Shown piece by piece: positions 24,601 to 39,600 of a stretch of DNA of 64,000 nucleotides. Position numbers and translations under genes: made by a program. The notes under the pieces are model-generated. The model was not told the DNA's origin. It ran no database searches and saw nothing but the letters and a program-made list of their open reading frames with translations. The first letter of the stretch is position 1; each line of letters starts with the position of its first letter. The stretch spans positions 287,920 to 351,919 of the forward strand of contig NC_092290.1 in the NCBI RefSeq assembly GCF_036320965.1. Direction: 5' to 3'. The DNA comes from Panulirus ornatus. Its lineage: Eukaryota > Arthropoda > Malacostraca > Decapoda > Palinuridae.

Positions 24601-27600
24601 AGTTCTTCTCCTTCTCAGCTTTAACTTTACGGTATCCATACCGAGGTACCCATTGCTAGGATAAAAGTCCCAGAATTAACAGCAACTTACATATTATTTC
24701 TAGCATATATTCAACGTACATTATAAATTAAATCACAAATTGAAATAATAAAGAATAACAACATGCTAGTAAATCTAACTGCAAAAAATAAATCATGAAA
24801 TTTACTAAGCACAATATTTCTTTACTTCTCACAGAACAATCCAACCATATATACCCGTCAGGGTCTCCAAAGAATCCTCTCATGACTCTAGCATCCAGCA
24901 TAGCCTTTCACAATCTTTCATCCACTGCCACAGTGTCAAAGCCTTTTGCTCTTCTCTTCCATCATTCCTCATACATGTATATGTTGATCATCTTGTGCTG
25001 AAAAAAGGTGTTTGCAAGGAATAAACCCCTCTCAGCACAAATATCCAAATGATAGCTTCCATTCTCATCTACTTCAGGCACTCCCCATTTACCAACCATT
25101 TCACCAATTTCATCACATCCCACTTTCGCATTTGCACCACCCAACATGACCACATTTCTCTCATTCTCAAAACTTCTCAAAACTGTTTCTACAGTCATTC
25201 AAATTTCTCCAGAAAAACTTCATTTCATCCTTACCTTGTACAGCCTTCATATTCAAAGGTGCATTTACACATACCCTAGGATACTCCACAATCCCAATCT
25301 TTCCTTACATCCACCCTATTCTTGATCCATTCCATCAATGCTCTGTAACACCCTCCTATACTCTTGGTGATAGAAGAATTGCACATCCTTCTTTTCCTCT
25401 TCTCTGATAATCTTCACTTGTTCCTGTCCATACTACAGCTTCCATAACTTGCATTAATCATTTCCATTTTCACTCCACACACCCTGCCCAAGGATATAGG
25501 TTTCTCCAATCCTAACACATCCATGCTACTTTTAAACCTCTACACAATCTCTCTCCATTTACTCTCACCAGTCATCCCATTCACATTCAGCACCTTCACC
25601 CTCAACCACTCATTTCTTTTACCTCTTGTCATTACTGGCAGACTCTAGTGCTGCTTCTTAGCCTTTGTGCCTCACCCTTGACAGGTCACTGGCAGAAGGA
25701 AACTCCAGTGCAGTGTTGCCAGAGGCAACGGGGCTCGAAAATTGTCAAAAACTAACAGTACACCTTAGAAGTTTGTCCAAATCTATAAAATATTTATCTG
25801 ATGTAATTGGGAAATGCCGCCCCCTTTACTTCAACCCCTAAGGGGTGTACTAATGAGGTCACCACCAGAAGGCAGGGTGAGACTTAGCTATTCCAGTAAA
25901 ACTGGAGTATTCCCTCGAGGTGCTGAAACTCAATACTTTTCCCAACTTCAAGCTTCTTTACCTTCCACAATAGTTGCACCTCCTACCTCATTAGTAGTTT
26001 TACTGCCACTGCACAATTGATTATCAATTAATCGATTAAACCACATCACACCACATACTGTCATCAAACATATCATTGCCAACACATACACCATCCACAG
26101 CACATCCTCATCTGTTTCCCTTGCCTCATATCCATAAAATGTTACTGTGACTTACATACCCATCTTAAGCCTCCAACGTAACAACCTCTCTCTCTGTTCA
26201 TTCCTTAATGCTCCCAAAGCTTTCACCCCCTCACTTCTGCTTCCATGGTTCCAATCACTGCCACTTCCACTCTCAGATATCTAATACACTTTATTAACCC
26301 CAACTAATCTGTTCATTAACTCCACTAAACCTAATAACCTTGCTTTTAGTTACATTTACTCTCAACTTCCTGCTTTCATGCACTTTCCCAAACTCAGACA
26401 CCAACTTCTGCAATTCCCCTCTTGAACCTGCCACCAGCATTATATCAACAAACAACTGCCTGACCTACCAACCCCCAACAGACTGCATACCCACCCCTCT
26501 CTCCAACATCCATGCATTTACCTTTCTGTCCATCACATCTCTAAACATATTAAACAGCCATGGTGATATCACACACACATGCCACAGAACCAACTTCACC
26601 TTTAGCCTCCTCTCTACCTATCTGCATACATTACTTACATGCTTCATAAAAACTCCTCACCATTTCTAATAGCTTTCTTGCCACACCACATATTTGTAAC
26701 ACCTCCCACAAAGCAACTCTATCCACCCTATTGTATGCTTTCTCTAGATCCATAAATACCATGCACCAATCTTGTTTCTATATTTCTCATTTCAGTTTGC
26801 TTCTGTATCATGTGTGCCAGGTTTTGCCTAGCAGATAATGGTTAAGATATATATTTCTTGAGCCTTTCAAGCCAAGTGTGTTTTCTAATTCTTTATTTCT
26901 TTTTGTAAGTGAAAGTTTTTCTTTGCTGTGCATGGTGTGCTCCTTTAATAAATGTTTGCATTCTTATACTAAATTTCTAAACCCTTAGAAATGTTCACAT
27001 GCCAGTTCCTTGATTTTTTTTTTTTTTTTTTTTTTTTTTTATACTTTGTCGCTGTCTCCCGCGTTTGCGAGGTAGCGCAAGGAAACAGACGAAAGAAATG
27101 GCCCAACCCCCCCCCCCATACACATGTACATACACACGTCCACACACGCAAATATACATACCTACACAGCTTTCCATGGTTTACCCCAGACGCTTCACAT
27201 GCCTTGCTTCAATCCACTGACAGCACGTCAACCCCTGTATACCACATGACTCCAATTCACTCTATTTCTTGCCCTCCTTTCACCCTCCTGCATGTTCAGG
27301 CCCCGATCACACAAAATCTTTTTCACTCCGTCTTTCCACCTCCAATTTGGTCTCCCTCTTCTCCTCGTTCCCTCCACCTCCGACACATATATCCTCTTGG
27401 TCAATCTCTCCTCACTCATTCTCTCCATGTGCCCAAACCATTTCAAAACACCCTCTTCTGCTCTCTCAACCACGCTCTTTTTATTTCCACACATCTCTCT
27501 TACCCTTACGTTACTTACTCGATCAAACCACCTCACACCACACATTGTCCTCAAACATCTCATTTCCAGCACATCCATCCTCCTGCGCACATCTCTATCC

Positions 27601-30600
27601 ATAGCCCACGCCTCGCAACCATACAGCATTGTTGGAACCACTATTCCCTCAAACATACCCATTTTTGCTTTCCGAGATAATGTTCTCGACTTCCACACAT
27701 TTTTCAAGGCTCCCAAAATTTTCGCCCCCTCCCCCACCCTATGATCCACTTCCGCTTCCATGGTTCCATCCGCTGACAGATCCACTCCCAGATATCTAAA
27801 ACACTTCACTTCCTCCAGTTTTTCTCCATTCAAACTCACCTCCCAATTGACTTGACCCTCACCCCTACTGTACCTAATAACCTTGCTCTTATTCACATTT
27901 ACTCTCAACTTTCTTCTTCCACACACTTTACCAAACTCAGTCACCAGCTTCTGCAGTTTCTCACATGAATCAGCCACCAGCGCTGTATCATCAGCGAACA
28001 ACAATTGACTCACTTCCCAAGCTCTCTCATCCCCAACAGACTTCATACTTGCCCCTCTTTCCAGGACTCTTGCATTTACCTCCCTTACAACCCCATCCAT
28101 AAACAAATTAAACAACCATGGAGACATCACACACCCCTGCCGCAAACCTACATTCACTGAGAACCAATCACTTTCCTCTCTTCCTACATCTAATAATAAC
28201 TAAGTACCTAGTCAACTATAAGGGCATTCCATAGAAATCTTGTCACCTGCAGTGAATCACCGTTATGGGGACTGAAATATGAACAGGTGGAATATACTAA
28301 GAAATATATCAAAAACTTTAGCATTAAGTTCTACAAAAATAAGTAAAATAATCTTCAAGTTTTATGCCTGGTTGAGCTCCAAGTCAAATATCAGTGTCAA
28401 AAAAACCACACTAGAATTGTAGTCTTTATGCCACCAATTTCTTTAGTTGCTGGAGAAAAAAAGTCTAAAGTTTAACTGCAAATTGATAAATATTCCTTAA
28501 GTTATAAGGATGGTTGAGTAACACAATAAAACCTATTTACAACCAGTATAACTTAAGCAAAATAAAAAAAAATTAGGCCTCATGCCATTCAATTTTTTAC
28601 CTGCTGGAGAAACAACCAAGTTTTCCAGTTGTACCCAAGGTTTAATTTAAGGTTAACAGGTGACCCCTGATGATATGATGGATGGATGGATAACGGACTT
28701 TCTACAAAGACAAATTATAACAATGGACAAAGCAAAACCCTAGGTGTCTGTCTTGTTTTGCAAGCAGCAGAATAATTTGTAACAATGGAGACAACACTGG
28801 GGTTTCTAATAGGTCACTAATCAACCCACCTTTGGTTTTCCAGACATAAAATGAGGACTACTTACCTTGAGAACATCATCCCAGGTTTTCTTAGCTCTCT
28901 TCTTTCTCTGTATGCCTTTGTCCCGGGCATACTGTTCCCATTTTGAAATGAACCGATTCTTAGGCATAGGTTTTTCCCTCGGTAATCTGTAGAACAAATA
29001 AAAAAAATATATAGAAATACAGAGATGCTTTGTGGAAGGTCTTAAGAATATATGGTGAGGGAAGTAAGCTGCTAGAAATACTGAGTTTTTATCAGGGGTG
29101 TAAGACGTATGTGCAAGGAGGATGAGAGTACACTGAATGGTTTAAGTGAAGGTAGGTTTGTGGCAGGGGTGTGTGATATCACCATTGTTGCTTAATCTGT
29201 ATATGGATGGGGTGGTGAGGGAGGAAAATGCATAAGTTTTGGAGACAGGCGAGTGTGCAGTCTGTGGGAAATGAGAGGGCCTGAGAAGTGAGCCAGTTGT
29301 TGTTTGCTGATGATACAGCACCAGAGGCTGATTTGAGTGAGAAACTGTAGAAATTGGAAACTGAGTTTGGATGAGTAAAGGAGAAAGTTGAGAGTGAATG
29401 TGAATAAAAGCTAGGTTGTTAGGTTTGGCAGTGTCAAGGGACACGATGGTTGGGATGTAACTGAAGTATTTTAGATATCTAGGAGCAGACATGGCAGCAA
29501 ATGGAACCATAGAAGCAGAAGTGAGTCATAGGGTGGGGGAAGGGAGTGAAGGCTCTGGGAGCAATGAAGAATGTGTGGAAAAAAAAGAACGCTTTCTTAG
29601 AAGTCAAAGATAGGTATGTTTGAAGGAATAGTAGTCTGAAAAATATAAGAAGGTTGCAAAGCATGGGTTATAGATAGGGATGTCCACAGGAGGGTGGATA
29701 AGTTGGAAATGAAATGTTTAAGGGCAATATGTGGTGTAAGGTGGTTTGATTCAGTAAGTAATGAGAGCGTAAGAAAGATAAGTGGTAATAACAAGAGTGT
29801 GGTGGGCAAAGCAGTAGAGGGTGTGTTGAAATGGTGTGGACATATGGAATGAATGAGTCAGGCAAGGGTGACAAAGAAGATATATACATGTCAGAAGTGG
29901 AGGAAACAACGAGAAGCAGGAGACCAAATTGGAGATGGAAGGATGGAATGAAAAAGATTTTGAGTGATTGGGGCCTGAACATGCAGAAGGGTGAAACACG
30001 TGCATGGGATGGCATGAATTGGAACAATGTGGTATTCTGGGTCAACGTGCTGTCAATGGAATGAACCAGGGCATGTGAAATGTCTGGGGTAAACGATGGA
30101 AAGATCTGTGGTGTTTGGATAGAGCTGTGGTTTCAGTGCATTACATATGAGAAGTCGTGTATGGATGTTAGTGGATGTGGCCTTTCTTCATCTGTTTCCT
30201 GGTACTACCTCGCTGACATAGGGGGAGGCAACCAGGTGTGGGGAAGAAAGGGAAAAATGTATGTTAAATCCTTTCTTTTCATGCACTTGTGCTGTTTGAC
30301 AGCGAGCAAGTATGAACACGGACATGCATATATGTATTTATTTATGTATTTTGCTTTGTCGCTGTCTCCCGCGTTAGCGAGGTAGGGCAAGGAAACAGAC
30401 GTAAGAATGGCCCAACCCACCCACATACACATGTATATACATACACGTCCACACAAGCAAATATACATACCTATACATCTCAACGTATACATACATATAC
30501 ACAAACAGACATTAACATATATACACATGTACATAATTCATACTGTCTGCCTTTATTCATTCCCATCGCCACCTTGCCACACATGAAATAACAACCCCCT

Positions 30601-33600
30601 CCCCCATCATGTGTGCAAGGTAGCACTAGGAAAAGACAACAAAGGCCACATTCGCTCACACTCAGTCTCTAGCTGTCATGCAATAATGCACCAAAACCAC
30701 AGCTCCCTTTCCACATCCAGGCCCCACTGAACTTTCCATGGTTTACCCCAGACGCTTTTCATGCCCTGGTTCAATCCATTAACAGCATGTTGACCCCGGT
30801 ATACCACATCATTCCAATTCACTCTATTCCTTGCACGCCTTTCACCCTCCTGCATGTTCAGGCCCCGATCACTCAAAATCTTTTTCACTCCATCTTTCCA
30901 CCTCCAATTTGGTCTCCCACTTCTCTTCATTCCCTCCACCTCTGACACATTATGCTCTTTGTCAATCTTTCCTCACTCATTCTCTCCATGTGACCAAACC
31001 ATTTCAAAACACCCTCCTCTGCTCTCTCAACCACACTCTTTTTATCACCACACATCTCTCTTACCCTATCATTACTTACTTCATCAAACCATCTCAAAAC
31101 ACATATTGTCCTTAAACATCTCATTTCCAGCACATCCACTCTCCTCCGCACAACTCTATCCATAGCCCACGCCTCGCAACCATATAACATTGTTGGAACC
31201 ACTATTCCTTCGAACATACCAATTTTTGCTTTACAAGATAATATATACATATATATCCCTGGGGATAGGGGAGAAAGAATAGTTCCCATGCATTCCTCAC
31301 GTGTCGTAGAAGGCGACTAAAGGGGACGGGAGCAGAGGGCTGGAAACCCTCCCCTACTTGTATTTTAACTTTCTAAAAGGGGAAACAGAAGGAGTCACGC
31401 GGGGAGTGCTCATCCTCTTCGAAGGCTCAGACTGGGGTGTCTAAATGTGTGTGGATGTAACCAAGATGAGAAAAAAGGAGAGATAGGTAGCATGTTTGAG
31501 GAAAGGAACCTGGATGTTTTGGCTCTGAGTGAAACGAAGCTCAAGGATAAAGGGGAAGAGTGGTTTGGGAATGTCTTGGGAGTAAAGTCAGGGGTTAGTG
31601 AGAGGACAAGAGCAAGGGAAGGAGTAGCACTACTCCTGAAACAGGAGTGGTGGGAGTATGTGATAGAGTGTAAGAAAGTAAACTCTAGATTGATATGGGT
31701 AAAACTGAAAGTTGATAAAGAGAGATGGGTGATTATTGGTGCATATGCACCTGGGCATGAGAAGAAAGATCATGAGAGGCAAGTGTTTTGGGAGCAGCTG
31801 AGTGAGTGTGTTAGTAGTTTTGATGCACGAGACCAGGTTATAGTGATGAGTGATTTGAATGCAAAGATGAGTAATGTGGCAGTTGAGGGAATAATTGGTG
31901 TATGATGGGGTGTTCAGTGTTGTAAATGGAAATGGTGAAGAGCTTGTATATTCATGAGCTGAAAAAGGACTGTTGATTGGGAATACCTGGTTTAAAGAGA
32001 AATATACGTAAGTATACATATGTAACTAGGAGAGATGGCCAGAGAGCACTATTGGATTACGTGTTAATTGATAGGCAAGCAAAAGAGAGACTTTTGGATG
32101 TTAATGTGCTCAGAGGTGCAACTGGAGGGATGTCTGATCATTATCTTGTGGAGGCGAAGGTGAAGATTTGTAGAGGTTTTCAGAAGAGAAGGGAGAATGT
32201 TGGAGTGAAAAGAGTGGTGAGAGTAAGTGAGCTTGGGAAGGAGACTTGTGTGAGGAAGTACCAGGAGAGACTGAGTATAGAATGGAAAACGGTGAGAACA
32301 AAGGACATAAGGGGAGTGGAGGAGGAATGGGATGTACTTAGGGAAGCAGTGATGGCTTGCGCAAAAGATGCTTGTGACATGAGAAGCGTGGGAGGTGGGC
32401 AGATTGAAAGGGTAGTGAGTGGTGGGATGAAGAAGTAAGATTATTAGTGAAAGAGAAGAGAGGCATTTGGACAATTTTTGCAGGGGAAATAATGCAAATG
32501 AGTGGGAAATGGATAAAAGAAAGAGGCAGGAGGTCAAGAGAAAGGTGCAAGAGGAGTTGGGGTGAGAGAGTATCATTAAATTTTAGGGAGAATAAAAAGA
32601 TGTTTTGGAAGGAGGTAAACAAAGTGCGTAAGACAAGGAAACAAACGAGAACTTCAGTGAAGGGGGCTAATGGGGAGGTGATAACAAGTAATGGTGATGT
32701 GAGAAGGAGATGGAGTGAGTATTTTGAAGGTTTGTTGAATGTGTTTGATGATAGAGTGGCAGATGTAGGGTGTTTTGGTCGAGGTGGTGTGCAAAGTGAG
32801 AGGGTTAGGGAAAATGATTTGGTAAACAGAGAAGAGGTAGTAAAAGCTTTGCGGAAGATGAAAGCCGGCAAGGCAGCGGGTTTGGATGATATTGCAGTAG
32901 AATTTATTAAAAAAGGGGGTGACTGTATTGTTGATTGGTTGGTAAGGTTATTTAATGCATGCATGTCTCATGGTGAGGTGCCTGAGGATTGCCGGAATGC
33001 GTGCATAGTGCCATTGTACAAAGGCAAAGGCGATAAAAGTGAGTGCTCAAATTACAGAGGTATAAGTTTGTTGAGTATTCCTGGGAAATTATATGGGAGG
33101 GTATTGATTGAGAGGGTGAAGGCATGTACAGAGCATCTGATTGGGGAAGAGCAGTGTGGTTTCAGAAGTGGTAGAGGATGTGTGGATCACGTGTTTGCTT
33201 TGAAGAATGTATGTGAGAAATACTTAGAAAAGCAAATGGATTTGTATGTGGCATTTATGGATCTGGAGAAGGCATATGATAGAGTTGATAGAGATGCTCT
33301 GTGGAAGGTATCATATGGTGTGGGAGGCAAGTTGTTAGAAGCAGTGAAAAGTTTTTATCGAGGATGTAAGGCATGTGTACGTGTAGGAAGAGAGGAAAGT
33401 GATTGGTTCTCAGTGAATGTAGGTTTGTGACAGGGGTGGGTGATGTCTCCATGGTTGTTTAATTTGTTTATGGATGGGGTTGTTAGGGAGGTAAATGCAA
33501 GAGTTTTGGAAAGAGGGGCAAGTAGGCAGTCTGTTGTGGATGAGAGAGCTTGGGAAGTGAGTCAGTTGTTGTTCGCTGATGATACAGCGATGGTGGCTGA

Positions 33601-36600
33601 TTCGTGTGAGAAACTGCAGAAGCTGGTGACTGAGTTTGGTAAAGTGTGTGAAAGAAGAAAGCTGAGAGTAAATGTGAATAAGGTACAGTATGGTTGAGGG
33701 ACAAGTCAATTGAGAGGTAAGTTTGAATGGAGAAAAGCTGGAGGAACTGAAGTGTTTTAGAAATCTGGGAGTGGATTTGGCAGCGGATGGAACCACGGAA
33801 GCCGAAGTGAATCATAGGGTGGGGAATGGGGCGAAAGTTCTGGGAGCGTTGAAGAATGTGTGGAAGTCGAGAACATTACCTCGGAAAGCAAAAATGGGTA
33901 TGTTTGAAGGAATAGTGGTTCCAACAATGTTGTATGGTTGCGAGGTGTGGGCTATGGATGGAGTTGTGTGTAGGAGGGGGGATGTGCTGGAAATGAGATG
34001 TTTGAGGACAATATGTGGTGTGAGATGGTTTGATCGAGTAAGTAATAATAGGGTAAGAGAGATGTGTGGTAATAAAAAGAGTGTGGTTGAGAGAGCAGAA
34101 GAGGGTGTTTTGAAATGGTTTGGTCACATGGAGAGAATGAGTGAGGAAAGATTGACAAAGAGCATATATGTGTCAGAGGTGGAGGGAACAAGGAGAAGTG
34201 GGAGACCAAATTGGAGGTGGAAAGATGGAGTGAAAAAGATTTTGAGTGATCGGGGCCTGAACACGCAGGAGGGTGAAAGGCGTACAAGGAATAGAGTGAA
34301 TTGGAACGATGTGGTATACCAGGGTCGACGTGCTGTTAATGGATTGAACCAGGGCATGTGAAGCATCTGGAATAATCCATGGAAAGTTCTGTGGGGCCTG
34401 GATGTGGAAAGGGAGCTGTGGTTTCGGTGCATTATTACATGACAGCTAGAGACTGAGTGTGAAAGACTGTGGCCTTTATTGTCTTTTCCAACACTACCTT
34501 GCACACATCTGGGGGGGAGGGGGTTGTTATTTCATGTGTGGCGGGGTGGCAATGGGAATGAATAAAGGCAGACAGTATGAATTATGTACATGTATATATG
34601 TACATGTCTGTGTGTGTATATATATGTATACGTTGAGATGAATAGGTATGTATATTTGCGTGTGTGGACGTGTATGTATATACACGTGTATGTGGGTGGG
34701 TTGGGCCATTTCTTTCGTCTGTTTCATTGAGCTACCTTGCTAACGCGGGAGACAGCGACAAAGCAAAATAAAAAAAAAAGGAACAGAGAAGGGGGCCAGG
34801 TGAGGATATTCCCTCAGAGGCCCAGTCCTCTGTTCTTAACGCTACCTTGCTAACGTGGGAAATGGCGAATAGTTTGAAAGAAAGAAAGAAAAGAAATATA
34901 TATAAATATATATATGCCCTGGTTCAATCCACTGACAGCACATCGACCCCAGTATACCACATCGATTCACTCTATTCTCTACACGCCTTTTACCCTCCTG
35001 CATGTTCAGGCCCCAGTCGCTCAAAATCTTTTTCACTCCATCCTTCAGCCTCACATTTGGTCACCTGTTTCTCCTTGTTCCCTCCACCTCTGACACATAT
35101 ATCCTCTATGTCAATCTTTTCTCACTCAATCTCTCCATGTGTCCAAACCATTTCAACACACCCTCTTCTGCTCTCTTAACCACACTCTTTTTATTACCAC
35201 ACATCTCTCTTACCCTCATTACTTACTTGATCAAACCACCTCAAACCACATACTGTCCTCAAACATTTCATTTTCAATACATCCAACCTCCTCCGCACAA
35301 CCCTATCTAAGGCCCACACCTCACAACCACATAACATTGTTGGAACCACTATTCCTTCAAACATACCCATTTTTGCTCTCTGAAATAACGTTCTTGCCTT
35401 CCAAACATTCTTCAATGCTCCCAGAACCTTTGCCCCCTCCTCCCACCCTGTGACTCACTCCTGCTTCAATTTGCTGCTAATTCCACTCCCAGATATGCAT
35501 ATATATGTGTGAGTTCAAGTGCCTTTCTTTGTTTGTTTCCTGGGGCTAACTTACTGATGCTAGAAATGGCGATCAAGTATGAAAAAAAGACAGTATCAGT
35601 GTGTGTAATATTCTTATCACTTGAAACTTCCAAAAGTTTGCCCCAAAATATGTTACCTAAAGGCCTAAGAGTAACACATAAAATTCCTTTAACAAGACAA
35701 TCAAAAAAATTTTGAATTTAGACTAATTTTATCCATGATGACCTCAATGGGGGCATGTTCTGTCCTTGCCATATTGGTTACTATAAGGCAACCCATGAAC
35801 TGAGGTTAAAGTTTATCAGAAAAACCTTCTTTTATATTCAATAGTTTCCTGTGTTAGTGAGGCAGTGCCAGGAAATGACTAAGGCCTCATTTGTTCAAAT
35901 CCATTCTCTAGCTGTCATGTGTAATGCATTGAAACACATCCACCTATCCACAACCAGTCCCAGACCTTTCCATGGCTTCTTCTGGCTGCTTCATATGCCC
36001 TAATGCAGTTCACTGACAGTGCATCGACCCCTGTATACCATATTGTTCCAGTTCACTTTATCCCATGCATGCCTTTCACCCTCCTGGATGTTCAGGCCAC
36101 AAACAAAATCTGTTTCATTCCATCCTTCCATTTCCAATTTGGTCTTCTCCTTGTCCCCTCCACTTCAGACACATATATCTTCAATGTCAACTTCTCTTCA
36201 CTCATTCTTTGCATATGTCTAAACCATTTCAGCACACTCTTCAGCTCTCTCAGCCAAACTCTTCCTATTACCACAACTCTGTTACCCTATCAGATATTAT
36301 CCACTTGAACAACACACCTTACACCACATACTGTCCTCAAACATTTTCTTTCCAACATATCCACCCTCTTCTATATATTCTCATCTACAGACTTTCCTCA
36401 TAACCATATATCACTGAAAATACTCAAACTTTAAATATACCTATTTTTGCCCACCCAGATAGCAACCTCTCCTTTTACAAATTCCTCAGTGCTCCCAGGA
36501 CCAATCAAACTGGCTAAATTTCTTCAATCTTGCTTAAGCTTATCAAGTAACATTCAATAAGAAGATCAATTATGGCACCTTAAGGGCCTGTTCTGGGAAC

Positions 36601-39600
36601 CCACCTTGTAGAGGGTTTTGGCAGTGTTACAAAGACTGCACTATCTATCCACTCACGTGGCAAGTCCCATACTTCTGCAAAGAGGGACTGTAGGCCATCA
36701 CGAGCCAATGCAGAAAGGTAAGCATCACTCTTCTCTGGATCTCTGTAAAATATCATACACAATTTTCAACAGACATTACATTTAAATAAAATTACAATGA
36801 CAATACAGTTCTGACAATTACAAGAGGTATTAATAGCATTTCTTTCAATGAAAAAAAAAAGGAAGAGAGGAAGGAGCCATATACAATTATCTTTTAAAGG
36901 CTTAGTCATCTGTTCCTGATGCTAGTTACTAAGCAAGACAAGATATGAAGGAATAAACAAAATCAAATCAAGGTGTATAAGTTCCCTAACAAGGAAAATA
37001 CACCCGACTCTCATTGATACCAACTCACAGGAACCAAATTCACATATACATGATTTCCTTTTTACCATAAAAATTGCATTTCTTCCAAGCTAAAGCTCAA
37101 ATCTTTGCAGTTGTGCATCACATGTTTTATCCTCCTTACAAGTTAAGCACCATGGGAAAACACCTCACTTACCATCTGTATCCAGGAGAATGCATTGTGT
37201 GAAGACATTTGTTTATACAAAAAAGTTTACCCTGCAGTTATTAGCATATACCTATTTATTTATTCTATCCCTGGGGATAGGGGATTAAGAATGCTTCCCA
37301 CGTATTCCCTGCGTGTCGTAGAAGGCGACTAAAAGGGGAGGGAGCGGGGGGCTGGAAATCCTCCCCTCTCGGTTTTTTTTTTTTTTTTTTTTAATTTTCC
37401 AAAAGAAGGAACAGAGAATTGGGCCAGGTGAGGGTATTCCCTCAAAGGCCCAGTCCTCTGTTCTTAACGCTACCTCGCTAATGCGGGAAATGGCGAATAG
37501 TTTGAAAGAAAGAAGACCTATTTATTTATCTATTTATCATACTTTGCCGCTGTCTCCCGCGTTAGCGAGACAGCGCAAGGAAACAGACGGAAGAATGGCC
37601 CAACCCACCCACATACAGAAGTATATACATACACGTCCACACACGCACATATACATACCTATACATCTCAATGTACACATATATATACACTCACAGACAT
37701 ATAAATATATACACATGTACATAATTCATACCGTCTGCCCATACTCATTCCCATCGCCAACCAGCCACACATGATATGACAACCTCCTCCCCGGCATGTG
37801 TGCAAGGTAGCGCCAGGAAAAGTCAAAAAAGGCCACATTCGCTCACACGCAGTCTCTAGCTGTCATGTACACTGCACCGAAAGCACAGCTCCCTTTCCAC
37901 ATCCAGGCCCCACAGATCTTTCCACAGTTTACCCCAGACACTCCACATGCCCTCATTCAATCCACTGACAGCACATTGACCCGGTATACCACATCGTTCT
38001 AATTCACTCTATTCCTTGCACGCCTTTCACCCTCCTGCATGTTCAGGCCCTGATCACTCAAAATCTTTTTCACTCCATCTTTCTACTTCCAATTTGGTCT
38101 CCCACTTCTCGTTTCCTCCATCTCTGACACATATATCCTCTTTGTCAATCTTTCCTCACTCATTCTCTCAATGTGACCAAACCATTTCAAAACACCCTCT
38201 TCTGCTCTCTCAACCACACTCTTTTCATTACCACACATCTCTCTTACCCTTTCATTACTTACTCGATCAAACCACCTCACACGACATATTGCCCTTAAAC
38301 ATCTCATTTTCAGCACATCCACCCTCCTCTGCACAACTCTGTCTATAGCCCACACCTCGCAACCATATAAAATTGTTGGAACCACCATTCCTTCAAACTT
38401 ACCCATTTTTGCTTTCCAAGATAACATTCTCGACTTCAACACATTTTTCAACGCTCAACACTCCCAAAACTTTCGCCCCCTTCCCTCACCCTATGATTCA
38501 CTTCTGCTTCCATGGTTCCATCCACTGCCAAATCCACTCCTAGATATCTAAAACACTTCACTTCCTCCAGTTTTTCTCCATTCAAACTGATCTCACAATT
38601 GACTTGTCCCTCAACCCTACTGTGCCTAATAACCTTGCTCTTATTCACATTTACTCTCAGCTTTCTTCTCTCACAAACTTTACCAAACTCAGTCACCAGC
38701 TTCTGCAGTTTCTCACACAAATCAGCCACCAGCACTGTATCATCAGCAAACAACAACTGACTCACTTCCCAGGCTCTATCATCCACAACAGACTGCATAC
38801 TTGCCCCTCTTTCCAAAACTCTTGCATTCACCTCCCTAACAACCCTATCCACAAACAAATTAAACAACCATGGAGATATCACGCACCCCTGCCGCAAACC
38901 AATATTCACTGAGAACCAATCGCTTTCCTCTCTTCCTACTCGTACACATGCCTTACATCCTCGATAAAAACTTTTCACTGCTTCTAACAACTTGCCTCCC
39001 ACACCATATATTCTTAATACTTTCCACAGAGCATCTCTATCAACTCTATCATGTGCCTTCTCCAGATCCATAAATTCTACATACAAATCCATTTGCTTTT
39101 CTAAGTATTTCTTAGATACATTCTTCAAGGCAAACACCTGATCCTCTACCACTTCTGAAACCACACTGCTTTTCCCCAATCTGATGCTCTGTACATGCCT
39201 TCACCCTCTCAATCAATACCCTCCCATATAATTTCCCAGAAATACTCAACAAACTTATACATCTGTAATTTGAGCAATCACTTTTATCCCCTTTGTCTTT
39301 GTACAATGGCACTATGCAAGCATTCTGCCAGTCCTCAGGCACCTCACCATAAGCCATACATACATTAAATAACCTTACCAACCAGTCAACAATACAACCA
39401 GTCAACAATACAGTCACCCCCTTTTTTAATAAATTCCCCTGCAATACCATCCAAACCCACTGCCTTGCCGGCTTTCATCTTTCACAAAGCTTTTACTACC
39501 TCTTCTCTGTTTACCAAATCATTTTCCCTAACCCTCTCACTTTGCACACTACCTCAACCAAAACACCCTATATCTGCCACTCTATCCTCAAGCACATTCA

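Noticed and set aside
7921..34287. Recurrent + or - frames of 83 and 111 codons (MTKPFQNTLFCSLNHTLF and MHAFHPPACSGPDHSKSF types)
   Set aside because: They are antisense shadows of the LINE RT C-terminus, present wherever that region occurs and always opposite the real frame.
36580..36762. Frame with its own ATG at 36762 covering RRS1 exon 2
   Set aside because: The upstream residues are intron read-through; the acceptor at 36743 and the phase with exon 1 define the exon.
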